A DNA stretch of 30,847 nt, taken from the NCBI GenBank assembly GCA_023853785.1, contig JAJIRX010000780.1:1-30847 (forward strand), written 5' to 3'. This stretch comes from Psilocybe azurescens. Taxonomy: Eukaryota > Basidiomycota > Agaricomycetes > Agaricales > Agrocybaceae. Each line of letters begins with the position of its first letter. Within the stretch, counting starts at the first letter, position 1. A program made the translations under genes and the position numbers. The notes under the pieces are model-generated. The model worked only from the letters and a program-made list of their open reading frames with translations. It did not search any database and was not told the origin of the DNA. This document shows, piece after piece, positions 1-10,071 of the stretch.

Positions 1-25
1 GTGATTCTAACTTGAGATCGTAACA
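1..25 (+). repeat. End of the 5' LTR of Gypsy-1
   Basis: These 25 bases, ending in TCGTAACA, are identical to 5844-5868 at the end of the 3' LTR. The rest of the 5' LTR is upstream of the window. The bases just after it (from 26) do not look like a primer site for initiator tRNA-Met, so the priming mode is unknown. Confidence 0.85.
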
Positions 26-79
26 AAAGAACTAGCTTCTCACTCTACCATACTGCTTCATCCACAAGCAGTATTGGGA

Positions 80-1253
80 GCTTGAACCAGACACCACGAC
101 ATCTCGAGCGGAACCTTCTCCGAAACTACTGACACCGCTGACAGTGGTGAACAAACGCCTACATCAGACGTTCAACCCACTACCGAACTCCAGGACTATT
201 GTCAGGAGAAGAATACTTCACCGACGCCTCTGAACCCTCTGAAACCTCTGAACTAAGGCAACAAATGCTGACCAAATGGCTATTGACACCCCGAAAACAA
301 GGGAACTCTCTCTTAACAAACCTACGCCCTTCAACGGCGAACGGTTTAAAAGCAAGAAATTCCTTCAAGAATGTATCCTCTATGGGGATCAACAAGGGCG
401 TCTATGACACCAGAGCGAATTGCGTTCATGCTCTCTTTCATGCAAGAAGGAACGCGGTCGTCTGGAAACAACAATTCGTCCAGAACAAACTGAACCTCGA
501 CACAGGGGACATCGACTTACCGACATACAAAGAATTCATTGACGAATTCCAGAAGGCCTTCAAGCCAGAAGAAGAAGACATTGATGCATTGGACAAATTA
601 AAAATGCTTCGACAAAAGAACCTGACACGGCTGAACAACTAGTAACCAAGTTCAAATTACTGGTTGGAGAAGCAGGGATATGACTCAGCACCGCAAAATA
701 AACTCCTGATCGAGATGTTCAAGACAGCGCTAAACCCAGCGCTAGTACAGAAGATCATCCAGTCTGAGAAGAGGCCCACCAAGATCGAAGAATGGTATGA
801 CAAAGCCATGTCTTTCGATAGGAGCTATCGACTCGCGATGGCAATAAGAGGCCCGTCTCAATCAAATCGCGCCAATTTATTCCCAGAGCCGTGCCAAGAA
901 AGGACCCCTTTGCAATGGACGTCGATGTTATGACCACCGAGGAACAAAGGCCTTATGAAAAGGGGGCTTGTTTCAGATGCAAACAAACAGGACATCTCGC
1001 AGTAGATTGCCCTCAGAAGAAGAAAAACAACAACCCATTCATGTCGGAAGGAGTTGCTGAAGAAAAATGGACACCCAAGGACCTTCATGCCCATATCCGG
1101 GAGTTGAACATGGAGGAAAGGGAGGAACTGGCAAGTTTGGCGGTGGGAAACCAGGAGGAGGATAACAACACTGAGGATTTTAAAACGGAGAACCGAATCG
1201 ACGTCGGTCTCTCCACAATTAGGCATCTATTCTGTATTTATGGCTACACTTGA
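80..1253 (+). pseudogene. Gypsy-1 gag (capsid-nucleocapsid), frameshifted
   Basis: Gag forms the particle and binds the element RNA. The N-terminal part is Ser/Thr-rich. Around 330-640 there is a capsid-like stretch (the PFNGER entry at about 330-350, then WKQQFVQNKL, then EFIDEFQKAF), with at least two compensating one-base shifts between the blocks. After the stop at 642 the protein resumes at about 664. A CCHC zinc knuckle, CFRCKQTGHLAVDC, lies at about 969-1010 and is followed by a Lys-rich run. The frame closes at 1253. No ATG clearly marks the start: the longest open frame begins at a non-ATG codon near 199, and readable sequence extends upstream in another frame to about 100. The call rests on the knuckle and its position before a protease. 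Confidence 0.8.
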
Positions 1254-1262
1254 GAATAAATC

Positions 1263-1688
1263 TATGCATTTACCGATTTCTTTCTCTGCCATAAAAACGG
1301 AAAGCCACAAATCGTCGAAACCTTGGGTCTAATTGACTCTGGAGCTGGTGGAAAATTCATCGACCAAAACTACGCTAGAAAACTAGGACTTGAACAAAAA
1401 AACCTGAAGAGGAGCCTCACGGTGTACAACGTAGACGGAACTCTCAACAAGAAAGGAACAATCTCTACTTTGGTAGAACTCAATCTCACTATCGGGAACA
1501 GAACGAACAAGGAAATTCTATTTGTCTCTGGATTAGGACGACAAAAAATTATTCTAGGACTACCTTGGCTTCAGAAGCGAAACCCCCTGACATTGATTGG
1601 GAAACTGGAAAAGTTAAATGGAGAGTTTCCAAATCTATCCGCACCACTACTGTGGAAGAAGAACTGGAAGAAACTGAACCGATCATAG
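1263..1688 (+). pseudogene. Gypsy-1 retroviral-type aspartic protease
   Basis: This domain would cleave the gag-pol polyprotein. The active-site motif LIDSGAGGKFID (1329-1364) is the DSGA form typical of chromoviral proteases. Further on, [14 protein letters not shown] (about 1546-1587) fits the conserved hydrophobic-GLPWL block near the end of the domain. The run from 1263 changes frame once before the active site. From about 1565 the reading passes to another frame that leads into the reverse transcriptase. The active site itself is intact. Confidence 0.85.
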
Positions 1689-3257
1689 ACACCACGGACG
1701 TCCCACTCGAAGACTTCAACACTTTGGTAATAGATTTTATCGAAGCCAAAGACTCCAAGAATTGGACCAGGCATGGATCAACGCAAAAACTACGGCTTCA
1801 CAAACTCTGGCAATGGAACACGAAAATAGGACACCTGCTAAGCCTCTGGAAGAACTTATTCCCTGGACTCCATGACTATCTCGGACTTTTTGACAAAAAA
1901 GCAGCAGATCGATTTCCCATCTCAAGACCCTGGGACCACAAAATCGAACTGAAACCTGAATTCAAACCGAAACCATGCAAGGTCTACAGCCTCACCCCGG
2001 AAGAACAAATCGAACAGGACAAATTTCTTAAAGAAATGCTAGACAAAGGATATATCATCAGATCAGAATCAGACATTGCTTCGCCCCTTTTTTCTTACGT
2101 GGCCAAGAAGGATGGAAAACTGCGACCTTGTCAAGACTATCGATATCTAAATGAATGGACAGTAAAGAATGCCTACCCTTTGCAACGGATCCCTGATCTA
2201 CTGGACAAACTCAAAGGAGGCGAAATTCTTTACCAAACTGGACATCAGACAAGGATACAACAATGTTCGCATTGAAAGGAAGATCAACGGAAAGCCGCCT
2301 TCAAAACAAATCGAGGTCTCTTTGAACCCACAGTTATGTTCTTGGATTATGCAATTCCCCAGCCACTTTTCAATCCATGATGGATTGGCTGTTTGAAGGC
2401 GAAATATCTGGAGGATTTGTGATTATCTACATGGGCGACATCTTAATCTTTGCTGAAAATCAAGAAGATTTGGCAAGATATCGAACGGATTGTCCTGCAA
2501 AGGCTAAAGGATAACGACCTATACCTCAAACCGGAAAAATGTGTCTTCAGACAACGAAAAGTCGAATATCTGGGAATGATAATCGAAGAAGGAAGAATCT
2601 CCATGGACCAATCAAAACTTAAAGGAATCCGAGACTGGCCCGCACCCACAGTAAAGCAAGTCAGGGGATTCCTGGGATTTCAGAAATTTCTACCGAAAAT
2701 TCATCAGGAAGTTCTCTATGGTGGCACAACCCCTGAACGATCTCCTAAAGAAGGACAAGAAATTGAATGGGCGGACGCCCCAGCTCAACGAAGCGTTTGA
2801 CGAACTAAACGACGATTCACAGAAGAACCAGTTCTCTCTATGCCAGACCCGAGCAAACCATTTCAAATCGAATCGCGGCGCCTCTAAATATGCATCTGGA
2901 GCCGTTCTGACTCAACTCGATGGTAACGGTGAAAGACACCCATGTGCATTCATTTCAAAAACCTTTTCTGCGACAGAAAGGAACTATGAAATCTATGATC
3001 GAGAACTCCTGGCAATTGTACGAGCATTACAGGAATGGAGACACTACATTCAAGGATCTGAACATACGACGATTATCCATTCTGACCACAAGAACCTGAC
3101 CTACTTCAGAAGCCCAAGAAACCTGAACAGGCGGCAAGCTCGATGGTCATTATACCTATCCGAATTTGATCTGAAACTAATCCATATGCCTGGAACAAAA
3201 ATGATTCAATCTGATGCTTTATCGAAGGCCAGATTTTATACCAGACAAAGACCATGA
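1565..3257 (+). pseudogene. Gypsy-1 reverse transcriptase and RNase H, active sites mutated
   Basis: The RT copies element RNA into DNA and RNase H removes the RNA strand. The RT entry is seen as HKIELKPEF and [12 protein letters not shown] (about 1938-2004). The finger/palm block [19 protein letters not shown] (about 2088-2144) follows, then [13 protein letters not shown] in a second frame (2235-2273). The catalytic box reads YMGD (2428-2439) where the family has Y-x-D-D. The thumb follows at 2500-2720 (KPEKCVFRQRKVEYLGMII). RNase H covers about 2870-3230 with GASKYASGAVLTQ, the ATERNYEIYDRELLAIV helix and HSDHKNLTYF. Its first catalytic Asp, normally in SDAS, is Gly at 2877-2879. At least four one-base shifts break the run. 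The order and motifs are unambiguous; the enzyme is dead. Confidence 0.92.
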
Positions 3258-4262
3258 TAATGAAGATGTGACTCTACTACCGGAAGAACTTTTCGTCAAT
3301 CTAATTGACACCGAACTACAACAAAAAATCATTGATTCGGAAGAATTCGACACAGATATTGCAGAAGTCTTGAAGGCTCTATTGCAAAAAGGACCATCGA
3401 ACTTACGAACCGACCTTGACGACTGGAAAACGGAGGAATTCAATGGGAAAAATGTTATCTTTTATAAAGATAAAACATATATACCGAAGAACCAAAATCT
3501 CGCCAACAAATTGTAAAATCTTTTCATGATCTACCATCGGCAGGACACCCGGAGAACTAGAAACTTACAATGCAGTAAAGGCACATTACTGGTGGCCTGG
3601 GCTACGATCCTTCGTAAAACAATACGTCAAAGGCTGCGGAATCTGTCAACAATTCAAGATTAACAGAAATCCCTCTCACCCATCTTTCATGCCAATTGCT
3701 GGACCAACTTCTACACGACCATTTGCAAACTGTTCAATGGACTTTCTAACCGACTTACCACCGGTTAAAAACAGCGCAGGACAGATTGTGGATGCACTCA
3801 TGGTCGTGGTAGACCATGGGCTTACTAAGGGGTGATTTTAATACCTTACCGGGAAGAAAGGGGAAACCAGGAGAGGCACTTGACGGAAGGAGCAGCTCAA
3901 CTCTTACTTGACAATCTTTTCAAACGATTCGGACTCCCAGACAGCATTATCTCAGACCGAGACCCCTATTCACCGCAAAGGTCTTCCAAGAACTCATGAA
4001 ACTCTTAGGGATCAAGTCCAAATTAACAACGGCTTATCATCCAATAGGAGATGGAACCACCGAGCGATTCAACCAAGAAATAGAAGCCTACCTATCCATC
4101 TATTGTTCTTCACACCCAACCAATTGGAACAAGTCAGTTGGAACATTAGAATTCACTCACAACAACAGAAAACACTCCGAAAGGGTCAAAACCCCGTTTG
4201 AACTCACCTAGGTTCATCTCCGCTGGCCATTCCACTCGCATTTGAGAACACCAAAGCCCCAT
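3214..4262 (+). pseudogene. Gypsy-1 integrase (zinc-binding and catalytic core)
   Basis: Integrase inserts the cDNA into the chromosome. After a linker (3214-3516), the HHCC zinc-binding region is split over frames around 3510-3650 (H..SAGHPG, then YWWPGLRSFVKQYV and GCGICQQ). The DDE core shows its first Asp in CSMDFLTDLPP (about 3731-3763), the second in SIISDRDPYS (about 3943-3971), and the Glu in TTERFNQE (about 4057-4080), so all three catalytic residues can be read. The stretch between the first and second Asp (3830-3900) is frame-broken. The core ends with HNNRKHSERVKTPFEL. It runs into the GPY/F and chromodomain segment. Confidence 0.9.
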
Positions 4263-4810
4263 CTGTGGAAGAAAAAGTCAAACATCTCCTGAGAGATCGA
4301 GAAGAAGCGTTAGCCGCCCATGAACTTGCAAGACAAAGGATAGCCGAGCGAAAATCGACCTTCAAACCGTTTGAAAGGAGCGAAAGTTTGGCTAGACTCC
4401 ATAACATCTCCACGAGGGTACCATTCAAAGATGAAACCAAAACGAGAAGGCCCATTCACAATCACAGAAGTCTTGGGACCTCTCACTTACAGACTCAAAA
4501 TACCCAAGATATGGAAGATCCATGACGTCTTCCACGCCACTCTACTCATGCCATATAACGAGACAGAAACATACGGACCGAATTTCCCTAGACCACCACC
4601 TGAAATCAAAAATAAAGAAGAACACTGGGAAGTCGAAACCATTCTGAATCACAGAAAGACAGGACGAAAACCCAAGAAAGGAAAGCAAAAATATCAATAC
4701 CTTATCAAATGGACGGGATTCCCTATCTCCGAAGCAACGTGGGAAAAGATGACGCGTTCGGCGGCGACAACGAGACTCTTAAAGAATACCACCAATTACA
4801 CAAACTCTGA
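4263..4810 (+). pseudogene. Gypsy-1 integrase C-terminus with GPY/F-like region and chromodomain
   Basis: The segment begins with a coiled, charged helix (EEKVKHLLRDREEALAAHE), then GAKVWLDS and KREGPFTITEVLGPLTYRL, which is the GPY/F-type module. From about 4618 a chromodomain follows: HWEVETILNHR, then QYLIKWTGFPISEATWE, with the W-T-G-F and A-T-W-E signatures of the fold. Chromodomains of chromoviral integrases are known to bind histone marks and steer integration to heterochromatin. Reading the last frame to its end gives EYHQLHKL and a stop at 4808-4810, the usual kind of end for this polyprotein. One shift lies near 4370 and another near 4755. Confidence 0.9.
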
Positions 4811-4827
4811 TCACCGCTACCACCCTG

Positions 4828-5153
4828 ATGCCTCGCCTTCTCCGACGTATTGCCTCTTCTTTCACTCGAAACTCCGAAACAAACCAACTCGAAACCCCTA
4901 TCTTTGCTACCCCTCTGGCTGATCAGACTGTGGAAGAGCTTGAGACACTGCAAGAGAAATTCTCACCGCATACAACGAAACAATTGATCGGAAGGAGACA
5001 GCAAAACAGAACTACCGCCCAGCTGCTGCTAAAGCTGCCCATCACCAAGCCAGATCTCTACGCCTCAAACTAAATCTGGTCGAACGAGAGCTCCATCGAC
5101 GCCTTCCACTGATCGCCAAAGTAGTTAAAAAGGCCAAGTCGTTCTACCTCTAA
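4828..5153 (+). pseudogene. Gypsy-1 3' ORF A, basic coiled-coil-like protein of unknown function
   Basis: A separate ATG 18 bp after the pol stop opens a reading frame starting MPRLLRRIASSFTR. With one one-base shift near 4950 it continues as an Ala/Lys/Arg-rich helical stretch (KAAHHQARSLRLKLNLVER) and ends in KAKSFYL with a stop at 5151-5153. No transmembrane segment is visible, so it is not an env-like protein. I do not recognise the family. The composition (basic, helical, about 108 residues) suggests nucleic-acid or self-association. Its place between pol and the 3' LTR is unusual for a simple gag-pol element. Confidence 0.5.
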
Positions 5154-5184
5154 ACCATACCTCCAATTACCAGAACAACGCAAC

Positions 5185-5407
5185 ATGTCTTTCATCAATA
5201 CTCCCGCTGCTTCTTCCTCTTCTACTCCCGCCAACCCACGTCTGCAAGGCAAACAACCTGCCATACCCCGTTACGCTCAAACACTGTCAACTCCTGAAGC
5301 CCTGGACCTCTTCACCGACGGCGCCAGAATCGCCAACACCACAGGCGAACCATATGGAGACTATTGAGCCCACTGAAGTAATGGACTTCACTCCTTCTGA
5401 GGCATAA
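5185..5407 (+). pseudogene. Gypsy-1 3' ORF B, short Ser/Pro-rich protein of unknown function
   Basis: The frame opens at ATG 5185 (MSFINTPAASSSSTP), runs through a low-complexity Ser/Thr/Pro segment and then STPEALDLFTDGARIANT. With a one-base shift near 5355 it goes on as METIEPTEVMDFTPSEA to a TAA at 5405-5407, twenty bases before the LTR. The uninterrupted frame would stop at 5367 instead. The product would be about 74 residues with an acidic tail. Together with ORF A it fills the whole space between pol and the LTR. No function is assigned. Confidence 0.45.
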
Positions 5408-5426
5408 GGAGTGTAGTACGGGGTAA

Positions 5427-5868
5427 TGTTATGACAAGTCTTTTTCTTTTTCTTTTCTCTTTTCTTTTCTTTTCTTTTCCTTTTCTTTGTCATCTTTCAC
5501 ATCATTGATACATCATTGTACGCTCTGATGAACTTTACTTTCACTTCCATCTTTTATGATACATCTTTTGATGAACGTTTGATCTGTTTCTTCTATTCTT
5601 ATATACATCTGCTGATGAACATTCAAACTCGTTTCAACTTGATCTGTTTCTTCTATTCTTATATACATCTGCTGATGAACATTCAATCTCGTTTCAACTA
5701 GCTGTACAGTTCATAGTATTTATACAAGGGAGCATCTACTGTATTCTTTAGCTAGTTCTTGAGAATCCAACCTGCTTAACCTGCTCTACTCTGAACTTGA
5801 ACTTGTTCTTGTAAACGATTGGTGGTTAGATTACGCACACTGCGTGATTCTAACTTGAGATCGTAACA
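5427..5868 (+). repeat. 3' LTR of Gypsy-1
   Basis: The left edge is placed at TGTTATGA (5427) and the right edge at TCGTAACA (5868); these are near-perfect inverted ends of the TG...CA kind. This gives a 442 bp LTR. It starts with a long pyrimidine tract (about 5441-5488), has a 60 bp tandem duplication (5579-5698), and a TATA-like TATTTATACA near 5717-5726. Short purine runs before the edge (around 5406-5423) could be the polypurine tract, but this is weak. Its last 25 bp match window bases 1-25. Confidence 0.85.
5579..5698 (+). repeat. 60 bp tandem duplication inside the Gypsy-1 LTR
   Basis: 5579-5638 and 5639-5698 are two adjacent copies of a 60 bp unit differing at about one or two positions. 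Each contains CTTATATACATCTG and CTGATGAACATTCAA. Shorter, more diverged forms of the ATGAAC motif lie just upstream (about 5527-5580), suggesting older rounds of the same process. Tandem units in the U3 part of LTRs often act as enhancers; that role is inference here. Confidence 0.9.
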
Positions 5869-5870
5869 AT

Positions 5871-8800
5871 GATGGTGACATTGTAATCGACATTATTGAC
5901 CAGTCCTTCAGACGTAGATTGAAACAAACGATTAACTAAGGCTTTGGTTCTTGCCCACAGACCTGGTTCCTTAGCGGCGTCCTGAAATGCCTCTTTCGTT
6001 TTTTTGCACATAACTCGATGTGACCTCAAATTGATCCATCTGATCGTCATACCACTTAACGACATTGAAGTTGTCGTTACCCAGGTAAGAATCAGGTAGT
6101 TTCGTAGTTTGGTTATTCTGAATATCTTTTATCTCAATAGTTCTGTATTCCGTGTTCGAACGGTGGACTGTGCAGCTATCATTGTAATGTGAGCTGTGCG
6201 CTTTTAATACTATATTCACAAAATCTTCTACAGGTGCTCCGATGAGTGTATTGGCTATACTACAGCGTCTCGAGCCATTCCACGGACGTTTAGCTAGGGA
6301 ACGACATATCGGCGTGCCTCGCGCACTCTTCAGCGTACCATCGGCCAACTGAAAAGAACTGGTGACGCAGCCTGTCTATGTGCAGATAGGATTCGAAGCA
6401 TCTATGCTTGTCGTAGATCGCGTATCTATTGTATCTTGCCTTCTCCACTGCAAAGCGAGAACTTGCACAGACTGTGTGATTGTCTGCATCCCCAGGGTAT
6501 GGGGCGCACTCACGGAGGACGTGTTTGATTCTCTCCAGCGAACAAATCTGCTTTTTTCGTGTCGATCAGACCCGCCGGGTCCTTCAGCACCGTAAGTCGC
6601 ATCCTTACTCTTGATGGGGTACGTTCCCGGCTCACATAGCTTGGATGTTTGTTTAGTATAATGGTCATTGTACGTTTGCTTTTTATTCAAGTATCGAGTG
6701 TACCAGGACACTAAATTGATTCTAGGGTTCTCTAGTAATCGCTTTTTAACGACTGTGACTATGTTTAGATCCATGTCCTCAATGCAGTACAACTCTGGAT
6801 TGGTATTTGTAGGGTATACAGAAAATCGTACATCATCCTCAATCGCAGGATCAGCGGTCGGATAATTGGTATGTATTCCACTCATCAATATATGTATTGA
6901 AATCTCTGTGAGAGGTTGACCAAAAGGTAACCAGGTTCCTCGAGTGTGTTGAAGACCGAGAGCTCGCGCCCTCCGCTTAGCATACCATCCTCGAAGGTCA
7001 AACTTGGAGTTATTCAAACGTCGCTTGGAGACGTTTATTCTAAAGCGAGTTAATCTGTCTTTGATAAGATAACTGCGACGCTTCGGATTATGTTTCACCA
7101 CAAATCGTCCGCTGTGCATCTCGTTATAATCGTACCAATATCGCTCGTCTCTGGGATAAGTGACTACGGTACCTAGCTGGTATGTAATGTTCATTGTGAA
7201 TGGATCACCAATCTCATCTTGAGCACAGGCCCATGGTCTCGAAATCCATGGAGGATCGTCCCATGAGTAACTGACTGCCCCCAGGGGCATGCTCTCCAGG
7301 ACCTCTATGAAGTCGCCCGGAACTGTCCGTTTTGCGTCGTCCTCCACCGCTGGTTCAATATTGTGAGTTGACATTCCCGGCCCATTTCCTGAGTGCTTAA
7401 CGCTACTTCCTTGTGGACAGTTTCTAGACATGTGTCCTTGCTCATTGCAACGGAAACATCGTCCTGACGCGAACCTTTCTGATTTCTCTTTCTCAGACAA
7501 GGTATTCCTATTTTCGCGATTGTTATTACTTCTGTAATTATTGTTTTTACTAGTACGCCGGATTGTATCTTCCTTGGGTGAAGGAGTTTCCACGAGGTTT
7601 GTTAAATGTGTTATTTCCTCTATTCTGACCATTATATCGGTTAGGTCTGTCCTCGCGGTCTCGTCGTCGGTCATGATTGTCATGCCGCTCGCGATGGTCG
7701 CGTCTACCACGATATTCGCGTCGGTCTCGATACTCGCGTCGGTCTCGATACTCGCGTCGGTCTCGAGGCTCGCGTCGGTCCCTTTGGTGTGCTGATTGGC
7801 TGGGACGGGAATCGCGAGGTCGGACGTTCTCAGAGATTTCTACTATCTCTGCACAACGTACGACTTCATCCCAGGTAGAGCGAAGTCTGGATGGAGGCCT
7901 TGTCTCCACAAGCCTCGTTGGATTATTTCTGAGCTCCCTGTCCAGAATCGATTGACTAAATCGCTCTGGGTGATTGATCCAATTAAGTTGCATTGTTCTT
8001 CTAAGTAATGCACAAATTCGCTGACACATCTATTACCCTGTGTAGCGTTTTCGAATTTTCTACGGACTTTCTGCCTGTAATCGATCGGGAAACAATAGTT
8101 GTATAGTTCATTGTAAAAGTCTGACATTTTCCATTTTTCTTCATTTATTGATACTTTCTGCAGGTAGAAGTCATAAGCTCTTTTCTCCATGAAGTAAGCT
8201 AACGCCGGGATCCATCTTTTCCGGCGGAGACCGCTGTCCTCCAGGTATGATTTGCTTTCTTTTACAAATCTGTGGAATGCACGGGCGTCCGTGCTTCCAT
8301 CATAGGGGGTAGGTTTCAGCGCTTTAGCACTGGATGACCCCCTTAGTACGGCGTTTTTTGTGTTTAGAAGGCTTGGCTTTCGGCTCATTGTCGTCTTCTG
8401 ACGGCTGACGACTTCGTCGGGAGCTTGACGAGCTGTCATCCGATCCATCTGGGTCGCCAGAGGATGGGTCTGAGCTTGATGATGGGCTCTCGGAGGATGT
8501 GGTCGCCACGCGTTTCTTAGATTTGCGGGATTTCTTCCTTGTGGAAGATACTTTCTTCAGTGCCGCACCCAGGAAGGATTTGGGATCAACGTGCGCTACC
8601 GGCCTCGCTGATAGGGGTTTTTGCGCAGTTGGCATGCGTACATGTTCGGCAGCCTGGTCAAATCTTATTGCAGGCGTTCTGGGTAGATTACAAGCTGTAA
8701 TGAGATTTAATTGTTCCTTTCGTTTAGCTTTTGCCAATTTCTCAAATTCTTTTCTCTGAGCTTGAACATCTAATTCAACGTTTGAAATACTGAGATTCCC

Positions 8801-9331
8801 CCATTCTCGGGGGGTCAATAGTTTACCCTTATCTTTAGAGGGTCCTTCGCCCACGTGAGCTGGAGGCGCTCTCAGCGGACTTTCTTATTACGTTTAGCAA
8901 TTAACTTTTGCTGTTCTTGTGTTAGGGATTTCTCTGCCTTATCAATGGCAGGATCCGTAGCTACCGGTGCGTAATTTATTATCGCGGCAGCGGGATGATT
9001 CGCGGCTCGTTTTGCGCTTACTTTGCACCGTGGTCCATGGACCATCATCATCAGACTCTGATTCAGAGGATGTGATATTCGGGTCGCTGTGCTCATCTGA
9101 CACAAAGGGATTTTCATTATTATTATGAAGGTCCTCTACCAATACTTTGGGAGGTTCGGTAATAACCCTCTTCTCTACCTCTGCAGAGGGAGAAGACGGT
9201 CTCGACGCCGCCACGTCGCTGTATGAGCGGCGTGGGGTTTGGACGTCGGGCGCCACCGGGCTTTTAAGCTCGGGCGAAGGTACGCGGTTTCCTCCGGGGA
9301 TAACACGCGATCTTAATTGCCTAGATGCCAT
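5871..9331 (-). pseudogene. Gypsy-2 gag polyprotein with CCHC zinc knuckle, frameshifted
   Basis: The start ATG at 9331 gives MASRQLRSRVIPGGN. A Ser/Pro-rich acidic N-terminus follows, ending PWTTVQSKR; the frame then shifts into SLTQEQQKLIAKRNKK (about 8900). From about 8854 come TPREWGNLSISN, a Lys-rich run (SSTRKKSRKSKKR) and a Ser/Asp run. The capsid-like region is at 8330-7900 (PTPYDGSTDARAFHRFVK, then FENATQGNRCVSEFVHYLEE). An Arg/Asp/Glu repeat tract lies at about 7790-7680, and the knuckle CFRCNEQGHMSRNC at 7468-7427. After it come three diverged copies of a ~95-residue unit ending in a WY-containing helix and P-G-x-W. The chain is cut at 5869 before any protease. Confidence 0.82.
7680..7787 (-). 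repeat. 18 bp tandem repeat in Gypsy-2 gag encoding RDRREY-type units
   Basis: On the + strand the unit is TCGCGTCGGTCTCGATAC. Two identical copies (7716-7733 and 7734-7751), a near copy (7752-7769), a partial copy (7770-7787) and two degenerate copies upstream (7680-7715) keep an 18 bp period. Because the period is a multiple of three, the - strand protein gains whole hexapeptides (R-D-R-R-E-Y) without losing frame. The tract is strongly charged and sits between capsid and zinc knuckle. Confidence 0.9.
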
Positions 9332-9523
9332 AGTTAGTTATACGGACAAATGAGGTAACACGTACTTGATAAATTTAGGTTTAGGGTTTGTTGCCAAGCG
9401 TGGTTCTTCGGGTGATCAATCCAAAGAATTCCGGACGTCGAGGCGACAGTAAAATAGGAGAATGCTAGTAGCGAACTAGCAAGGTTTCGGGTTGTTTAAG
9501 AGTTGTTGTAGAAGTCAAAAATA

Positions 9524-9832
9524 TGTGACGAAAGGTAACTCCGAGTGACTATAAGTAACAAGGAGGTTGTTTCGGCACACGGTTTCTTAGAGGGAAGGAG
9601 AAAGACTGTTTTAACAACTGTATTCGCTGGGGTCTAAGCTAGTACAATAGGCCTCTTTATATACTCTATCTAATAGTCCATTGGATAGTAACAGATGCAA
9701 AGCCAAGAGTAGAATAGTAAGATAGGGGAAGTGAATCAAATAAGGGCGTTGACGAAAGGGGTTGAAGTCAACGCGATAAGATAAGATAATAAGAGGTAAC
9801 GTGATAAGTAGGATAAGTACCGATCTGTCACA
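9524..9832 (-). repeat. Probable 5' LTR of Gypsy-2
   Basis: On the - strand the segment starts TGTGACAG (9832) and ends CGTCACA (9524), giving inverted TGTGAC/GTCACA ends. It lies upstream of gag, with about 190 bp of leader before the gag ATG, and holds a TATA box at the expected place. No second LTR is in the window, so the exact borders are inferred from the terminal inverted bases only. Confidence 0.6.
9656..9663 (-). promoter_or_regulatory. TATA box in the Gypsy-2 LTR
   Basis: The - strand reads AGTATATAAAGAGGCC, a strong TATA box about 325 bp upstream of the gag start and inside the proposed LTR. Transcription would start some 25-35 bp downstream, near 9625. Confidence 0.6.
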
Positions 9833-10071
9833 TGCGCCTAACCATGAAATTTCGTAAATTTAATTTGGTCTGAGTCTCCCATTCGCCTCTACTACTTCCA
9901 GAAGAGCCTCCTTCTGTAACAAAGGGCAATATTACAATGGCAGAGACAGTTGAGAAAATTAAGTTGGTGAGAAATATGCTTGCTTACTTCTCCAATTTCA
10001 TTGACAATATTCTTACGTTTGAAGCCCTAGTTGAAAAGTTCGCCCGACCTCTCAACAGCAACCTATCAGAT

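Larger units (their letters stand above)
1..5868 (+). mobile_element. Gypsy-1: Ty3/gypsy LTR retrotransposon of the chromovirus type, decayed
   Basis: The order gag zinc knuckle, aspartic protease, reverse transcriptase, RNase H, integrase, chromodomain is that of a Ty3/gypsy chromovirus. The window begins inside the 5' LTR: bases 1-25 match 5844-5868, the end of the 3' LTR, exactly. The coding part is on the + strand and is interrupted by many one-base shifts, so no complete gag-pol product can be read. The RT and RNase H active sites also carry Asp-to-Gly changes. The 3' LTR ends against coding sequence of another retroelement on the opposite strand, which suggests nesting. The target-site duplication cannot be tested because the outer 5' LTR boundary lies outside the window. 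Confidence 0.95.
5869..9832 (-). mobile_element. Gypsy-2: 5' part of a second gypsy-type LTR retrotransposon
   Basis: On the - strand, reading from 9832 down: a probable LTR (9832-9524), a leader, then a long gag (9331 to about 5871) with a CCHC knuckle. No protease or RT is reached before the sequence is cut at 5869 by the end of Gypsy-1. The rest of Gypsy-2 is expected left of the window, beyond the 5' LTR of Gypsy-1. The gag is unlike that of Gypsy-1 in sequence and architecture and resembles large gag proteins seen in agaricomycete gypsy elements (from memory). It carries several one-base shifts. Confidence 0.85.
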
